Below are positions 11,226 to 24,165 of a stretch of DNA of 64,000 nucleotides, in pieces. Location: the NCBI GenBank assembly GCA_012295275.1, contig CM022668.1, forward strand, positions 10,131,031 through 10,195,030. Direction: 5' to 3'. The stretch is from Chrysomallon squamiferum. Its lineage: Eukaryota > Mollusca > Gastropoda > Neomphalida > Peltospiridae. Every line of letters begins with the position of its first letter. Position 1 is the stretch's first letter. The position numbers were made by a program, and so were the translations under genes. The notes beneath the pieces are model-generated. The model saw nothing but the letters and a program-made list of their open reading frames with translations, did no database searches and was not told the DNA's origin.

Positions 11226-12765
11226 AAATCCTTTTTTCTTCACTTGATTATAGAAATAAAACCACCATTTACTTTTAATCTTTTTTTTCTGTTTTCCTTC
11301 TTGATTAGACTCCACTGTCATGTTGTTTACATCTGATGTATCACAGAGCACACACATCATATCCCTTCTTGAATGTTGTTCTGACATACTGCCTAAAATA
11401 AGGAGATAAAGTCTGAATGAATGAAAAAGGAATGAATGAACCATTAAAAATGCTTACACATTTACATGTAATCTCCCTTTTTAAATATTAATTCATGACA
11501 ATGAAAAAAGCCCATTATATTAGCCAAATAATTCCACAATACAGAAAGTGCAGGTAAACAGAGAAAAGTACAGCAGCAGTATTTCAAAGTTTAGATAATA
11601 AATACATTGTTAATATATCCACTTTTTGCATGATCTGACATGCTACTTTTGATACAGTGTTCTGTCAGTTTCCACAGTTTTGACCAGAGTTATTTCTTGT
11701 GAGCATATAGAATGAAGTCATATATTTGTCATTTGAATAGTGGCACCTTCGCCCATTTTTGTCAAAATTTTCAAAACTGAAAGGACACTCTCTCGAGCCA
11801 CACCTGCTAGAAATATGAGCGTTTCCAAACCAGATTACTCTAAATAACAATGATCTGGGTTTGTGATAGAATTTTTCCATTCTTTGTTATGATTTGACAC
11901 AGCATAGTTAAATAAATATAAAGAAATGTTTCGTTCTTCCTTTTAACATTTTAGTTTCGTTTATTTTTGAACACTGATTAAATGTCTGTTATATACAAGT
12001 TGATGCGACGCAGTTAACATAAAAATAATCGAAGAATTCATATACTCACGTTTCATGTTGGAGAATTTTTCTGTTTCGGAGAAAGGTACAGCAGCAGTAT
12101 TTCAAAGTTTAATCAATAAATACATTGTTAATATATAGTATTTATTTATTTCTGTATTCGTTTTATACATCTACACACATACATACACAGACACACACAT
12201 ACAAGGAAATGTATAAGTAGCAAAACTTCTTAACTAAATTCGAACTGTTGGTGACAGACATAATAAACACATAAACTTATTGAATGACTAACAATGTTAC
12301 CTGAAAACATATCAAGTGTGGTATATGTCTCACAGTCAAGCAGTACATACCTTCTTGAATTAATCTGGCTAAATATTGTCCAATCTTTACATGTGGAATA
12401 CGAGCAGGAACATTTACTTGGTCAGTTTTCACTGCTGAAGATGATCGTTGGATGAAACCAGACTTTTGAACAGTGCACTTCTTGTGCAGTTTTCTGTTTG
12501 GCTGGTGGGTAGAGTTTGTATTCTCAAGTTGATTATGTCTGAGTACCCTGCTCTGAATTCCGTTATCGTTATGACATACTGACTTTTTAACATCACCTGT
12601 GTCATAATCATCTACTTCGTTGAAGTCAGTGGTGCTCCAGTTTCTCTTTCGTTTTCTAGACGACAGTCTGACATCTTCACAGACACTCCCTGGATTCTGT
12701 CTTGAGTCATTCACATCAGAAGTGTCTGTTCTTTTGTGCACGATAGCGTTCTGTTTGCGAAGCAT
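6115..12765 (-). CDS. STAND NTPase-ankyrin repeat gene, copy A (one frameshift)
   Basis: Gene model on the minus strand: exon a 12765-12351, exon b 11392-11273, exon c 10905-10873, exon d 10171-6115. The three introns are phase 1 with GT-AG borders (donors gtatgt, gtaaat, gtgagt), and the same plan is found in copies B and C. The Met at 10106 is internal: the frame runs 21 codons upstream through INHNTFVPISAFR, the usual lead-in of this NTPase class, to the acceptor. Exon a starts at an ATG directly after an acceptor, so it may be the start codon or an internal exon. One base is missing from a T-run at 7709-7713, which shifts the frame between the NTPase/early ankyrin part and the rest. Without that base the gene would be complete. 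Confidence 0.72.
7695..10171 (-). CDS. Exon d of copy A, 5' part: STAND (nSTAND3-like) NTPase and first ankyrin repeats
   Basis: Numbered from the Met at 10106: Walker A GNPGSGKTT at residues 16-24, Walker B MIVLIDDIFG at about 68-77, and a sensor-type strand VIITFRTQIF at about 107-116. A helical region follows with EREYTFIHQSIFNTLFLQFI, the FxHxSxxExxA-like segment usual after STAND NTPase cores. A diverged alpha-helical stretch comes next, and from about residue 670 clear ankyrin repeats (ENLLHTASRYG, QTPLHLAAEN, DTPLHIAAEHN). These ATPases act as switches that oligomerise on binding, with the repeats as sensor. The frame ends with KTICL after the missing base at 7709-7713. Confidence 0.85.
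10172..12350. other. Introns b-d of copy A with ATT/AAC repeats
   Basis: Contains the small exons 10873-10905 and 11273-11392. The intron between them holds an AAC/ATT triplet tract at 11040-11225 that gives poly-Asn and poly-Ile frames. The segments at 10510-10700 and 11690-11890 are about 90% alike, an internal duplication that includes a partial second copy of exon c at about 12045-12075 (cacgtttcatgttggagaat). Nothing else is seen. Confidence 0.55.
12351..12765 (-). CDS. Exon a of copy A: basic/acidic linker with an NLS-like cluster
   Basis: It encodes 138 codons starting MLRKQNAIVHKRT. Features are a basic cluster SSRKRKRNWS, which could be a nuclear localisation signal or a juxtamembrane positive patch, a Ser/Thr/Asn-rich stretch, and a conserved end VNVPARIPHVKIGQYLARLIQEG. 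No known domain is recognised. Compared with copies B and C the acidic DVHxDEVDxDDVDK-type repeats are completely missing: the text jumps from DVKKSVC to HNDNGIQ. The donor is gtatgt at 12350. The sequence tag-ATG at its 5' edge fits a phase-0 upstream exon or a 5' UTR intron. Confidence 0.65.
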
Positions 12766-13497
12766 CTACAAAACAGTATAATTTTTTTTAATTTGTCAAA
12801 AGTGTGAACATGTCGGGATACAACCTCTGAGTGAATAGATACACACGGAATGATACTTATCGGTTTTATTTCAAGCATAATTACCTGGAATACATAGATA
12901 TTACAATATAATTGACTATGAATAAATCCTGTTTTGAAAAATAATAAAATAAAATAAAAATAATAAATAAATGAATAAAAATTAAATAAAGCGTAAAAAT
13001 AAAAATAAAAATAAATATAAATTCGTTGAAAATCTCTGAATCATTAGAAATTACAGCACAGTGTGAACATGCCTTTACAAGTTTTCTCAAGTCCAAACTA
13101 TCGTACAAAGTTCTAATCGGAAGACAGATTACTACTAAATATTAATATGAAAAGAATTGCTGTTAGAATGTATACAATTTTTTGTACCTATTTACATTGT
13201 TTTTGTCTCAGTTGTTATAAACATAAAGTTTCTGTGTATCTATTAATACTTCCGTGTTTCAAGGGTAAACACCTGAATGGATAAATCCAAATACCTCCAT
13301 ATTTTATATCATGTGGATCAAGAATATTTATGAATGTAGAATATACGAATGTAAAAGTTTACAAAGGTAACGGTAACTAAATTATTCTCACCTTTTTCTT
13401 GACTAAAAGCACAATTGTTTACTAAATACTTCTCAAACTTTGATCTCCTTAAATATTAAATAAGTCTTTGAAGTTTTAAATTCTGAATTTGTTAATA

Positions 13498-13498
<1 letters not shown>

Positions 13499-13552
<54 letters not shown>

Positions 13553-13555
13553 GTA

Positions 13556-13583
<28 letters not shown>
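13499..13583. repeat. (CTAT)n-(AT)n microsatellite
   Basis: A tetranucleotide run followed by AT repeats and a T-run, inside the first cassette upstream of copy A. Confidence 0.9.
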
Positions 13584-13586
<3 letters not shown>

Positions 13587-16500
13587 TGGTAACCTGTTTA
13601 TTTGTGTCAATAGAGAAACTTGGCATTTTTACCCAACGATGACAATGAAAATTAAAAATAAAGATGAAACTGAAAGAATGAAAATGATTGACTTTCCTAG
13701 ATAAAACATTGATTTAAGCCGCTTGTGTGCTGAGAAAATACAAGGGGTTAGAGTAGAAAGAAAGCTGTTGATTATGTTAACAGGGAATTGCATAAAATGT
13801 GAGTGGTTAACATTTTGTTGTTGTTGTTGTAAATTATTCCTTTGCTGTACAGTTTGGTTGGTACAATGATATTCATGTCTGGTATAAAGGAGACTCACAG
13901 AAGGGCTCCAGTGAAAACTTCGTTATTACTCAGTGGAACTGGTAATACAGGTAAAAACGAAATAAAACTCGATTTTGTACTGTTGTTTTGTTACAACAAA
14001 GCAGTAATTACATTATTATAGTGCAATATCAGACTCAGAATTCCCTATTAGAGTTTGGAGATTTTCTCTTAATATATATAAAATACAATGAAAAAAAAAA
14101 CACGAAATAATAATAATAGTATATATATGTATATAATATAAACGAAATAAAAGATATAAAAATAAATAAAAATTCGTTAAACGGCTGAAAGTGAAATGTC
14201 CTCGAATAGTTAGAAATTATGAACATGCCCTTAGAATTTTTCAAATTCAGAACTACGGTACAAAGTTGTAATCGGAGGAATGTTAACTACTAAATATTAA
14301 ATATAAAAAAGAGTACCTAGTAGAATATAAACTGTTTTATGCACCTGATTACATTTTCTTGCGACAGTTGTTATAAACATAAAGTTTCGGTATATGTATT
14401 AATACTTCCGTGTTCCTGGCGTTCAAATATAAACACCTCAACTGATAAATCGAAATACCTCCATATTCTAAAAATTGTGGATCAAGAATGTTTACGAATG
14501 TAAAATTACCTCAAGTGTTACAGAAGTAACGGTGACTAAATTATTCTCACCTTTTCCTTAAGTGAAAACACAATCGTTTACTAAGTTCTTCTCGAACTTT
14601 CATTTCCTTCTTTGTTCACAGATTGTTTCCCCTTCTACCCAGTCTTAATAGCATTTTTATGTAGGTTATGATGATACTACTAATGATGATGATGTTAATA
14701 ATGATAACAATCATAATAATAACCATCATAGTAGTAATTATAATGAAAATAATTATTCATATTATTATAACGACACTCATGATTATATAAAAATAATAAA
14801 ATTAGAAAAAAACAACATTTTTTAGAACTGTTTTTAACATAATGTGTTAAAATAAATCATTATATTTTTTAATTTGTAAAAAAAAAATTAAAGTAATTCC
14901 TTTTATTTGTAACATTTTAGTTTTGTCAATAGAGAAACTTGGTATTTGTACCTTACAATTACAATGAATGTTAAATCTAAAGGTGAAACTGAAAGAATGA
15001 AAATCATTGACTTTCTTTGTTGAAATATTGGTTTGATGATACTAGTAATGATGATGATGATGATAATAATAGTAATAATAATAATAATTATACTAATGAT
15101 ACTACTACTACTACTACTAATAATAATAACCATCATAGTAATAATTATAATGAAAATAATGATGATTGTGAGTATTAATACTATAATAATGATTATACAA
15201 CAATAATAAAATTAGAAAAATATAAATTTTTAGAACTGTTTTCAACATAATAAGTTTTAAAATAAATCATTATATTTTTTTATTTGTAAAAGAAAATATA
15301 ATTATTCTTTTTGTTTCTAATATTTTTGTTTTATGAATGGAAAAACTTGGTATTTTTGCCCAAAAATGAAAGACAAATCTAAAGATGAAACTGAAATAAT
15401 GAAAATCATTGACTTCCTTTGTTGAAATATTGGTTTGATGATACTAGTAATGATGATGATGATGATAATAATAGTAATAATAATAATAATTATACTAATG
15501 ATACTATTACTACTACTACTAATAATAATAACCATCATAGTAATAATTATAATGAAAATAATGATGATTGTGAGTATAATATTATAATAATGATTATACA
15601 ACAATAATAAAATTAGAAAAATATAAATTTTTTAGAACTGTTTTCAACATAATAAGTTTTAAAATAAATCATTATATTTTTTGATTTGTAAAAGAAAATA
15701 TAATTATTCTTTTTATTTCTAATATTTTTGTTTTATGAATGGAAAAACTTGGTATTTTTGCCCAACAATGAAAGACAAATCTAAAGATAAAACTGAAAGA
15801 ATGAAAATCATTGACTTTCTTTGTTGAAATATTGGTTTGATTCGCTTGTGTGCTGAGAAAAAACGCGGGGTTCAGCAGAAAGAAAGCTGTTGATTATGTT
15901 AACAGGGAATTTCATAAAATGTGAGTGGATATCATGTTGTTGTTGTTGTTGTAAATTATTCCTTTGCTGAGTAATTCGTTTGGTACAATCATATTCATGG
16001 CTGATATAAAAAGTCACACAAAATACTCTAGTGATGACTTCGTAATTACTCAGTGGAACTGGTACATACAGGCAATAACGGTAAAAACGAAATAAAACTA
16101 GAGTTTGTACTGTTGTCTTGTTACAACAAAGCAGTAATTACATTATTATAGTGCAGTATCACACTCAAAATTCCCTATTAGAGTTTGGAGATTTTCTGTT
16201 GAAAATTATCTCTTTCTTATTAAATAACAGTTCTAAATGTATGACTTAAGATCAGATCAATGTCACATTATTGAAAACATTAAACAAAAGATCAAAAGAT
16301 GATGAAGATTAAAATAATTTTCAGATATGGCTTCCTAATATCTGTCACTATAAAAATGGTTTCATCTCTTCCTGAAATAGCAGACTCTGACAACTGTTAA
16401 CAAAAAATATCAAACTTTGAAGGAACAAATTAGAAAATTATTGATGCAAGTAAGATAATGTTTGAAATTCAGGCGTTTGAGGCATAAGCAAACGTATATT

Positions 16501-17041
16501 ATTTACTTTAAATGATTAATTTAATTTAATTTAATTTAATTTTAGTTTGTTTTAATTTTAATTTGTCAAAAGTGTGAACATGTCGGGATACAACCTCTGA
16601 GTGAAGAGATACACTCGGAATGACACTTATCGGTTTTTATCTCAAGCATACTTACCTGGCATACATAGATATTATGTATAATTAACTATAACAAATCCAA
16701 TTTAGAAAAGAAAAAGTATGAAAAAATATATATATAAAATAGAAAAGAAATAAAAGATATAAAAATAAATAAAAGTTCGTTAAATGGCTGAAAGTAAAAA
16801 GTCCTCGAATCCTTATAAATTATGAACATGCCCTTACACGTTTTCACAAGTCAGAACTACGGTACAAAGTTGTAATCGGAAGACAGTTTACTACTAAATA
16901 TTAAATATAAAAAGAGTACCTAGTAGAATATAAACAATTTTATTTACCTAATTACATTTTTTTTTCTGACAGTTGTTTTAAACATACAGTTTCGGTATAT
17001 CTGTTAATACTTCCTTCTTGCTGGAGTTCAAAGGTAACTAC

Positions 17042-17155
17042 CTCAACGGATAAATACAAATAGCTGCATATTTTAAACCATGTAGATCAAGAATATTTAT
17101 GAATGTAGAAATTACAACGGCAACGGTAACTAAATTATTCTCACCTTTTTCTCGA
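17042..17155 (-). CDS. Putative membrane-span exon (intact cassette copy)
   Basis: Acceptor ctgtttttcag, donor gtagtt, 114 nt (phase 2 in, phase 2 out). It encodes SREKGENNLVTVAVVISTF followed by INILDLHGLKYAAICIYP, a short polar stalk, about 15-19 hydrophobic residues and a tail. The entry phase is met by the segment at 17594-17624. This is one of two cassette copies with no stop and both splice sites; the other is 34402-34545. Function and expression are unknown, and the exon status is inferred. Confidence 0.4.
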
Positions 17156-17593
17156 CTGAAAAACAGAATCGTTTACGAAGTACTTCTCGAACTTTGATCT
17201 CCGTGTTGGTTCTCAGATTATTTCCCCTTATTACCCAGTCTTAATAGCATATTTATATGCAGAGATTTGATAATAGTAATAATGAAGATATTGATGAAAA
17301 TGATGTTGATGATGATGATAATGATGATGATGATGATGATAAATAATAATAATAATAAACTTCATCATAATAATGATAATAAAAATAATCATGATTGTGA
17401 TTGTTAGAACGATAATAATGATTATATAAGAATAATTGAATTAGAAAAAGTATATTTTTTTTAGAACAGCGTTTAACATATTCAATATTAAATAATCCAT
17501 TTTCTTTTTTAATTCTGAATATGTTAAAAAAATAGATATATATTTTATTGTACCATGTTTAGTTTTGTCAATAGAGAAACTTGGTATTTGTAC

Positions 17594-17624
17594 CTGACAA
17601 TGAAAGTTAAATCTAAAGCTGAAA
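17594..17624 (-). CDS. Putative short exon, beta-strand-like SALDLTFIV
   Basis: Acceptor attctttcag, donor gtacaaat, 31 nt, phase 1 in and phase 2 out, so it would join the 17042-17155 membrane-span exon as ...LTFIVS-REKGENN. At least eight related copies occur (near 13640, 14970, 15370, 15780, 21290, 22530 and 32050). It resembles the last strand of an Ig-like or other beta-sandwich domain before a membrane span, but is too short to assign. Confidence 0.3.
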
Positions 17625-17789
17625 CTGAAAGAATGAAAATCATTTACTTTCTTTATTAAGACTAATTTAAGCCGCTTTTGTGCTGAGAAAAGACACGGGG
17701 AATTGCATAAAATTTGAGTGGTTAACAATTTGTTGTTGTTGTTAAAAATTATTCCTAGCCTGGTAATACGGTTATAAAGCAATATGTTA

Positions 17790-18785
17790 AATATATAAGT
17801 AAAATGGACGCTTACTGTCTCATTGTCTCATCTTTTATAATTAAATATAAGTAAAATCTATTCTATATAAAACATTTAACATTTAAGTATGACATTATTC
17901 TGATACTGTTTATTTAAATATTACGTTATTGTCATGTTATTTGTGTATTTAAATATTACGTCATTCTCGTGTTATTGGTGTGTTTATTACGTTATTTTTT
18001 TGTTATTTGCTTATTTAATATGTTATGCTAGTATCGTGTTATTTACGTATATTTGTGATAAAGTTTTAAGAGTTCACATGAACAAAAAAGAATTTGAAAT
18101 TTACCTGATACATTTCAGTCAACATTTAAAATAAAGTCTTTAAGAAAGTAAATCCAGCACTTCAACAGTTTTTGTTGTTGTTCTTAACTTTCTTTATCAG
18201 TGGATCTACTTTTGTATAAACCGTCCACTCTTCTTTACCTGTGTGTAGCAACACAGCAATGTCACTCGACATTTCTTATCACAGTTAGTTTTCAGGTAGT
18301 TTAACAAACGTCGCTTTGTAAATCATGATACTGTGTGAGCGATAACAGAGATAGGGCGATTTTTAAATACTTGAAGGGGCAGATCAAGAAAAACTAAAAA
18401 GGGTTGTGAAATGAAACTCTAACCAGCCTCCGTGGAATGCACAGTAAAACAAAAGAAAACAAACAAACCTAACCGGAATCAAGGGAATCTGTTCTGTACA
18501 GTAAAGTAAATATTATTTTTAAAATGTTGTATGTAAAGAAATTAATATTTTTGACAAATGATAGTAATTTAATGAATATACAACCAAAAATGTCCCAGTA
18601 AAAAATGTTTAACTTTACAGTTTATACGGACAAAAACAGATTGTAAACATATTACAATGATCAACTTGAAGTCAACCCGATATAAACAGAGATAAAAGCT
18701 AGAAAATTAATATTATTTCATTTTAATAATAAAGTAATTCCTCAACCATATTTTAATTCCTTAAATGCATGCATACATAAAAGCA

Positions 18786-18826
<41 letters not shown>

Positions 18827-19400
18827 AATGCAGATATATGCATATATACAGATATTCATACACACATAGACAAACACATACATCCATGTCAGTCGTTACA
18901 GAGGTATTCACAGCGATAGGCAATGGTTTTGTTAATATTAACTAAAAGGTTGTTAATCCCGATGCACTTATTGATCTTTTTTTATTTAGTTCTTATCTGC
19001 AGAACGTAGACTGTTAGTCAGAGGCAAAGACCTCTTATAATGAGACACACGTCTCTCAATAAATAAAATCTCTAGTTGATTGACATATATGTGTTAATAT
19101 AGAGAGGCAGACAGACAGAAAGAAATTGAGAGATAGGTAAATAAACTGAGTCATAGATAAAGAGAGGTACATTTGCTACCCAGTTGAATATCAAGGCTAT
19201 GCACTACCATTAACATAAAAAACAAACAAAAATATCTTCCTGCTTTACTCGTATGACAACATTAAGTTTGCTCATATGATTACAGACTGACATATTTGAA
19301 ACAAACAGTCGAGTACATGTACAAAACGCAGCCCTACTTAGTGTAGTTATAACAACGCGTTGAAGAACTTGTATTTTATGATGGGAAAAAAATAAAAATA
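17790..19400. repeat. Relic of the EGF-receptor intergenic segment
   Basis: Blocks such as atttaaatattacgtcattctc (17950), the accgtccactcttctttacc region (18220) and the promoter-proximal block around 19190-19380 match, in order, the DNA between the EGF-receptor gene end and the next signal-peptide exon (37440-39000 and 49300-51000). It also matches 32560-33770. It therefore marks where EGF-receptor genes once sat, but no EGF or signal-peptide exon remains. (AT)n tracts lie at 18788-18823 and 19443-19479. Confidence 0.65.
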
Positions 19401-19439
19401 ATAATAAAAGATAATAATTGAATAAAATAAAACAAATTT

Positions 19440-19482
<43 letters not shown>

Positions 19483-22400
19483 ATATAAAAATAAATAAGT
19501 CCATGAGTCGTTAGAAATTATCGCACCGGGTAAACATGCCTTTATAAGCTTTTTCAAGTCCGATCTATTGTACAAACTTGTAATAGGAAGCCAGACTGCT
19601 AGTAAATATTAAACATAAAAAGATAACCATTTTATATACATAATTACAATTTGTTGTGACAGTTGGTATAAAGATAAAGTTTCGATGTATCTATTAATAC
19701 TTCCCTCTTTCAAGGGCAAATATCTGAACGGAATACAAATACCTCCGTATTTCAAAAATTGTTGATCAAGAATATATATGAATGTAGAAATGACCACAAG
19801 TGTTACAAAGGTAACGGTAACTAAATTATTCTCATCTTTTTGTTGACTAAAAAACAGAATCGTTTACTAAGTACTTCTCGAAATCTCATTTCCTTAACTG
19901 GTCACAGATTATATCCACTTATGAATACACAGTCTTAATAGCATAGTTATGTAGATTTTCATAATAGTAAACGTTGATGATAATTATGATGATGATGATG
20001 ATGATAATAACATCATCATAATAATGATTATAAAAGTAATGATGATTGTAATTACTATAACGATAACGTTGATTATATCAACTATTTTTAACATATTAAC
20101 ATACCTGTACAAGTTTAGAACTGCTATTAAACTTGAAACTCTGAATTACAAATATCCATTTTAACTATAAATATCAGTTTGAAAATCCAAATTACAAACT
20201 TATTGATTCAATTAAGATACTTTTTCGAAATTTAGGCGTTTAAGACATAAACAAACTTCTATACTATTTCTTTTAAATTATTATTTTTATTTGATTGAAT
20301 TTTTAATTTGTCAAAACTGTAAACATGTCTGGAGACAAATTTTGAATCAGTATGCACATAGGGAATGACACTTATCGGTTTGTCCTATGCATAATTACCT
20401 GGAATACATAGATATAACATATAATTAACTGCAACAAGTTTCGAAAACAAATAATAATAAAAAAGACATAAAAGATATAAAAATAAATAAAAATTCGTAA
20501 AATAGCTGAAAGGAAAAGTCCTTGAATGGTTAGAAGTTATGACCAAGCTTTTACAAGTTTTCCCAGGTTCGAACTATCGTACAATGTTGTAGTCGGAAGA
20601 CATAGTACTACTAAATATTAAAACAAAAACAATAGCTAAGGGAATATAAACAATTTTATGTACCTAGTTACATTTTTTTAGTGACAGTTGCTATAAACAT
20701 AAAGATTCGGAATATCTATTAATGCTTCCGTGTTTCAAGTGTAAACGCCTGAACGGATAAATCCAAATACATCCACGTTTTAGAAATTGTGGGTCTAGAA
20801 TACTTACGTATGTAGAAATTACCACAAGTGTTACAAAGTGTTACAAAGGTAACGGTAACTAAATTATTCTCACCTTTTTCTTGACTAAAAACACGATCGT
20901 TTGCTAAGTACTTCTCACACTTTCAGTTCCTCGTTTGTTGACAAATTATTTCCCCTTATAAATAACCCAGTCTGAATAGCATTTTTATGTAGGTACTTAT
21001 AATGATGATGATAATAATAATAAGAAGAAGAATAAGAACATCATCATAATAATTTTAATATAAATAATAGTGATTGTGTTTATTATAACGATAATCACGT
21101 TTATATGAAAATAATTACATTAGAAAAATATACACTTTTTAAAAACTGTTTAACATATTAAGTATTAAGTAAATCGTTACTTTTTTAATTCTGAATTTCA
21201 TAAAAAAAGAAATGATATATATTTTTTAATGTAACATGTTTAGTTTTGTCAGTAGTGGAACTTGATATTTGCACCTTACAATTACAATGAAAGTTAAAAT
21301 TAAAGATAAAACTGAAAGAATGAAACTCATTGACATTCTCTGAGAAAGATGCTATCGAATACGTTAACAGGGACTTGCATAAAATGTGAGTGGTTAACAT
21401 TTTGTTGTTGTTGTTGTAAATTATTTCTTTGCTGTACAGTTTGTTTGGTACAATGATATTCATGTCTGGTATAAAGGAGACTCACAGAAGGGCTCCAGTG
21501 ATGACTTCGTAATTACTCAGTTCAGCTGGTACAAATCCAGTTTAGAAAAAGAAAAAATTAAAAACAAAAAGAACAAAACAATAAGAAAACAAAAAGAAAA
21601 AAGAAGGAAATAAGCATTAAGTTGCGTTGTATATATTAATACTTCCCTGTTTCGAGGGTAAACATCTGAACGAAATACAAATACCTCCGTATTTTAAATC
21701 TTATGGATCAAGAATACGTTAACAGGGAATTGCATAAAATGTGAGTGGTTAACATTTTGTTGTTGTTGTTGTAAATTATTCCTTTGGTGAATAATACGTT
21801 TGGTACAATGATATTCATGTCTGGTATGAAGGAGACTCACAGAAGGGCTCCAGTGATGACTTCGTAATTACTCAGTTCAGCTGGTACAAATCCAGTTTAG
21901 AAAAAGAAATAATTAAAAACAAAAAGAACAAAACAATAAGAAAACAAAAAGAAAAAACAAAGAAATAAGCATTAAGTTGCGTTGTATATATTAATACTTC
22001 CCTGTTTCAAGGGTAAACATCTGAACGAAATACAAATACCTCCGTATTTTAAAGAATATTTACGAAATTAGAAGTTACCATAAGTGTTACAAAGGTAACG
22101 GTAACTAAATTATTATCACCTCTTTCTTGAAAGAAAACACAATCGTTTACTGAGCATGTCTCAAACTTTGATCTTTTTTTTTTTTTTCTTCACTGAGTAT
22201 TTCTCCTTATGAATAACCCAGTTTTAATAGTTTATTTATGTAGATTTTGATAATAGTAATAATAATGATGGTGATAATGATAATAATAACCATCACCATA
22301 ATAATGATGATAAAATAATAATGATGATGATAATTATCACTATAATGGTTATTGTATAACAATAATAAATATAGAAAAACTATAAAATACTTGGAACTGT

Positions 22401-22619
22401 TTTTAACATACTGAAATTATTCTTTTTTAATTCTGATTTTTTTTTAAAATAAATATTGTTTTTGTATTGTATCACGTTTAATTTTGTCAGTAGAGAAACA
22501 CTTAGTATTTTTAACCTAGGAATGACAATGACATTTAAAAGTAAAGATGAATCTGAAAGAATGTAGATAATTGAATATCTTTGTGGATTCAGTGATTTAA
22601 TCGGCTTGCATGCTATTTT

Positions 22620-22745
22620 AAAGAAATGTTTTTATTTAGATTAAAAAATAGTCAGCATTTGTGTAAAAGTTAGTATTTCCGTACAGTATTTGATAATGCA
22701 GCTTTCATTTAGATTCAAATATAGAAAGTATTTGTGTGTAAGCTG
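22620..22745 (-). repeat. Short tandem 3'-end repeat of copy B
   Basis: Two units of the family's 3'-end repeat. In the unit nearest the gene the stop has become TGA (TCT AAA TGA), which also destroys the overlapping AATAAA. The next unit downstream (near 22635) keeps AATAAA. Confidence 0.6.
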
Positions 22746-24165
22746 TCTGATCGTTTTCATCGTCAGAAGAGTTTATTTTAATGCTGGCCAGATCACGAGC
22801 GTTAATTCCTGCAGCGTTTGCTACATCAGCTACACCAGCATCCAACAGAACATCCACAGTATCCACCTGGGCCCTCTCTACTGCTTCGTGGAGAACGGAG
22901 TTGCCGTCGTTGTTTAGAATGGTTACATCAGCACCTTTCTTTAACAACATCTTCAGATTCTCTAGCTGGTTGTGTTCTACACACACATGTGCTGCTGTCT
23001 GGCCGGCTTTGTTACGAAGGTTAACGCAGCATCCATTTTCAAGGAGGAAGACGACTATGTTACAAGTTAGACTTGCTCGGTCAGACGTTTGACTGTCAGT
23101 CTCTCCTTCTTGTGAGGCATAATTTATCAGGGTTTTGATCATAGAGCTAGGTTCACCGTCTGACCTCATTAACATGTTTCTAAAATCATCACTATATCCA
23201 GCCGTTTCCTGTGGGGTCACGCCAACTGCCTAATGAAGAGGACTATTCACCGACCCTGAAACATAACATTGGCTCGTCCTCCTCTGGCTAGAGCACTTTG
23301 TAAGATTTCAGCGTGAAGAAACGATGCCGGAGCATGCATTGCTGTCACTTCACCGTCTCCGTATTTCAGGTCAGCGCCTTTGTCCAACAGAAAATCAACA
23401 ACGTCTTGTTTCCCAACTGCACAGGCAATGATTAGCGGAGTCAGGTCCTCGCCTTCACAGTTAATATTTTCACCTGCCTTGAGAATAACGTTCATCAGAT
23501 GCAGTTTACCGACCAGTAGTGTCAGGTGTTATAGAGTCAATTCAGTTTTGTCTCTCCATTTAGGTGAACTGCTTTTGTTCAGAGCTGTTTGACTGTTAGA
23601 ATCTATGCAATCTGCATTCACAACATTGTGTACTACCTGAAATCACATTTCCATACACAGATGCATAATGCAAGTAAGTCCGTTCATTGTTGTCCCTCAG
23701 ATAAGGATCCGCCTCTGGTTCCAATAATCTAGATATGGTATCAATGTGTTTGTTAATTGTCGCTACATGTAAAGGTGTTAGCCTTTTAGGTCATGGTAGT
23801 TGACACTGCCTCCAGCTGTTTGTACAAATTTGAGAAGAGTATACGTCACATTCATTGCAGCGACTGACACAGCCGTCCATCCTCTGTCATCAGCCATGTT
23901 TTTTTGTGTTTTTTTTTTCTGATGAGCAATTTCGTTTCTTCTTTGTTGTTATTTATGACAGCTCTGGACAATAGAGAGGAGCCATGAAGGTCCTGACCAC
24001 ATATGTCTGCTCAGCTCTTAACGAGAGATTCCACCATGTATTTGATATACATTATTGTTAAAAAAAACTCAAATCCTTCTTTGTTGTTTACTTCAGGCTT
24101 TGCTCCAGACTTCAACATTTCTTTCACTGAGAAATGAGATAAGCGTCGTGGAGAGGACTATTCAG
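22705..24165 (-). pseudogene. Decayed ankyrin-repeat tail of copy B
   Basis: Ankyrin fragments survive in different frames: 23495-23247 (DLTPLIIACAVG, EVTAMHAPASF) and 23220-22705 (GQTAAHVCVEHNQ, GNSVLHEAVERA, ending LSIFESK). Between 23500 and 24165 only scattered matches to copy C remain, with a T-run insertion near 23898-23930 and several missing repeats. Confidence 0.75.

Larger units (their letters stand above)
12780..22620 (-). repeat. Array of duplicated exon-like cassettes upstream of copy A
   Basis: The same ordered set of segments recurs. Reading on the minus strand they are: a segment ending PLSNYEVITGAL then gtgagt; a segment reading SSLDLTFIVIV after ctttcag; a hydrophobic segment GENNLVTVTFVTLVVISTF with NILDPQFLKYGGI; a short segment with YDSSDLGKL; and a 30-nt segment LIIxNIYVxQ bounded by tag and gtaagt (for example 16656-16685). 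Hydrophobic segments lie near 13273-13402, 14437-14561, 17042-17155, 19725-19846, 20749-20884 and 22018-22131, with a fragment near 21650. Many copies have stops, indels or lost splice sites. Long (ATG/AAT)n tracts occur at 14660-15190, 15420-15610 and 17270-17360. Their intron phases fit one another and exon a, suggesting decayed 5' exons of the STAND/ankyrin gene or of a neighbouring membrane protein. Confidence 0.5.

Noticed and set aside
12780-22620. Cassette array as an ordinary transposon or MITE family
   Set aside because: No terminal inverted repeats, target-site duplications, transposase or reverse transcriptase were seen, and the copies are confined in this window to DNA just upstream of the NTPase genes. 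A genome-wide search is still needed to exclude it fully.
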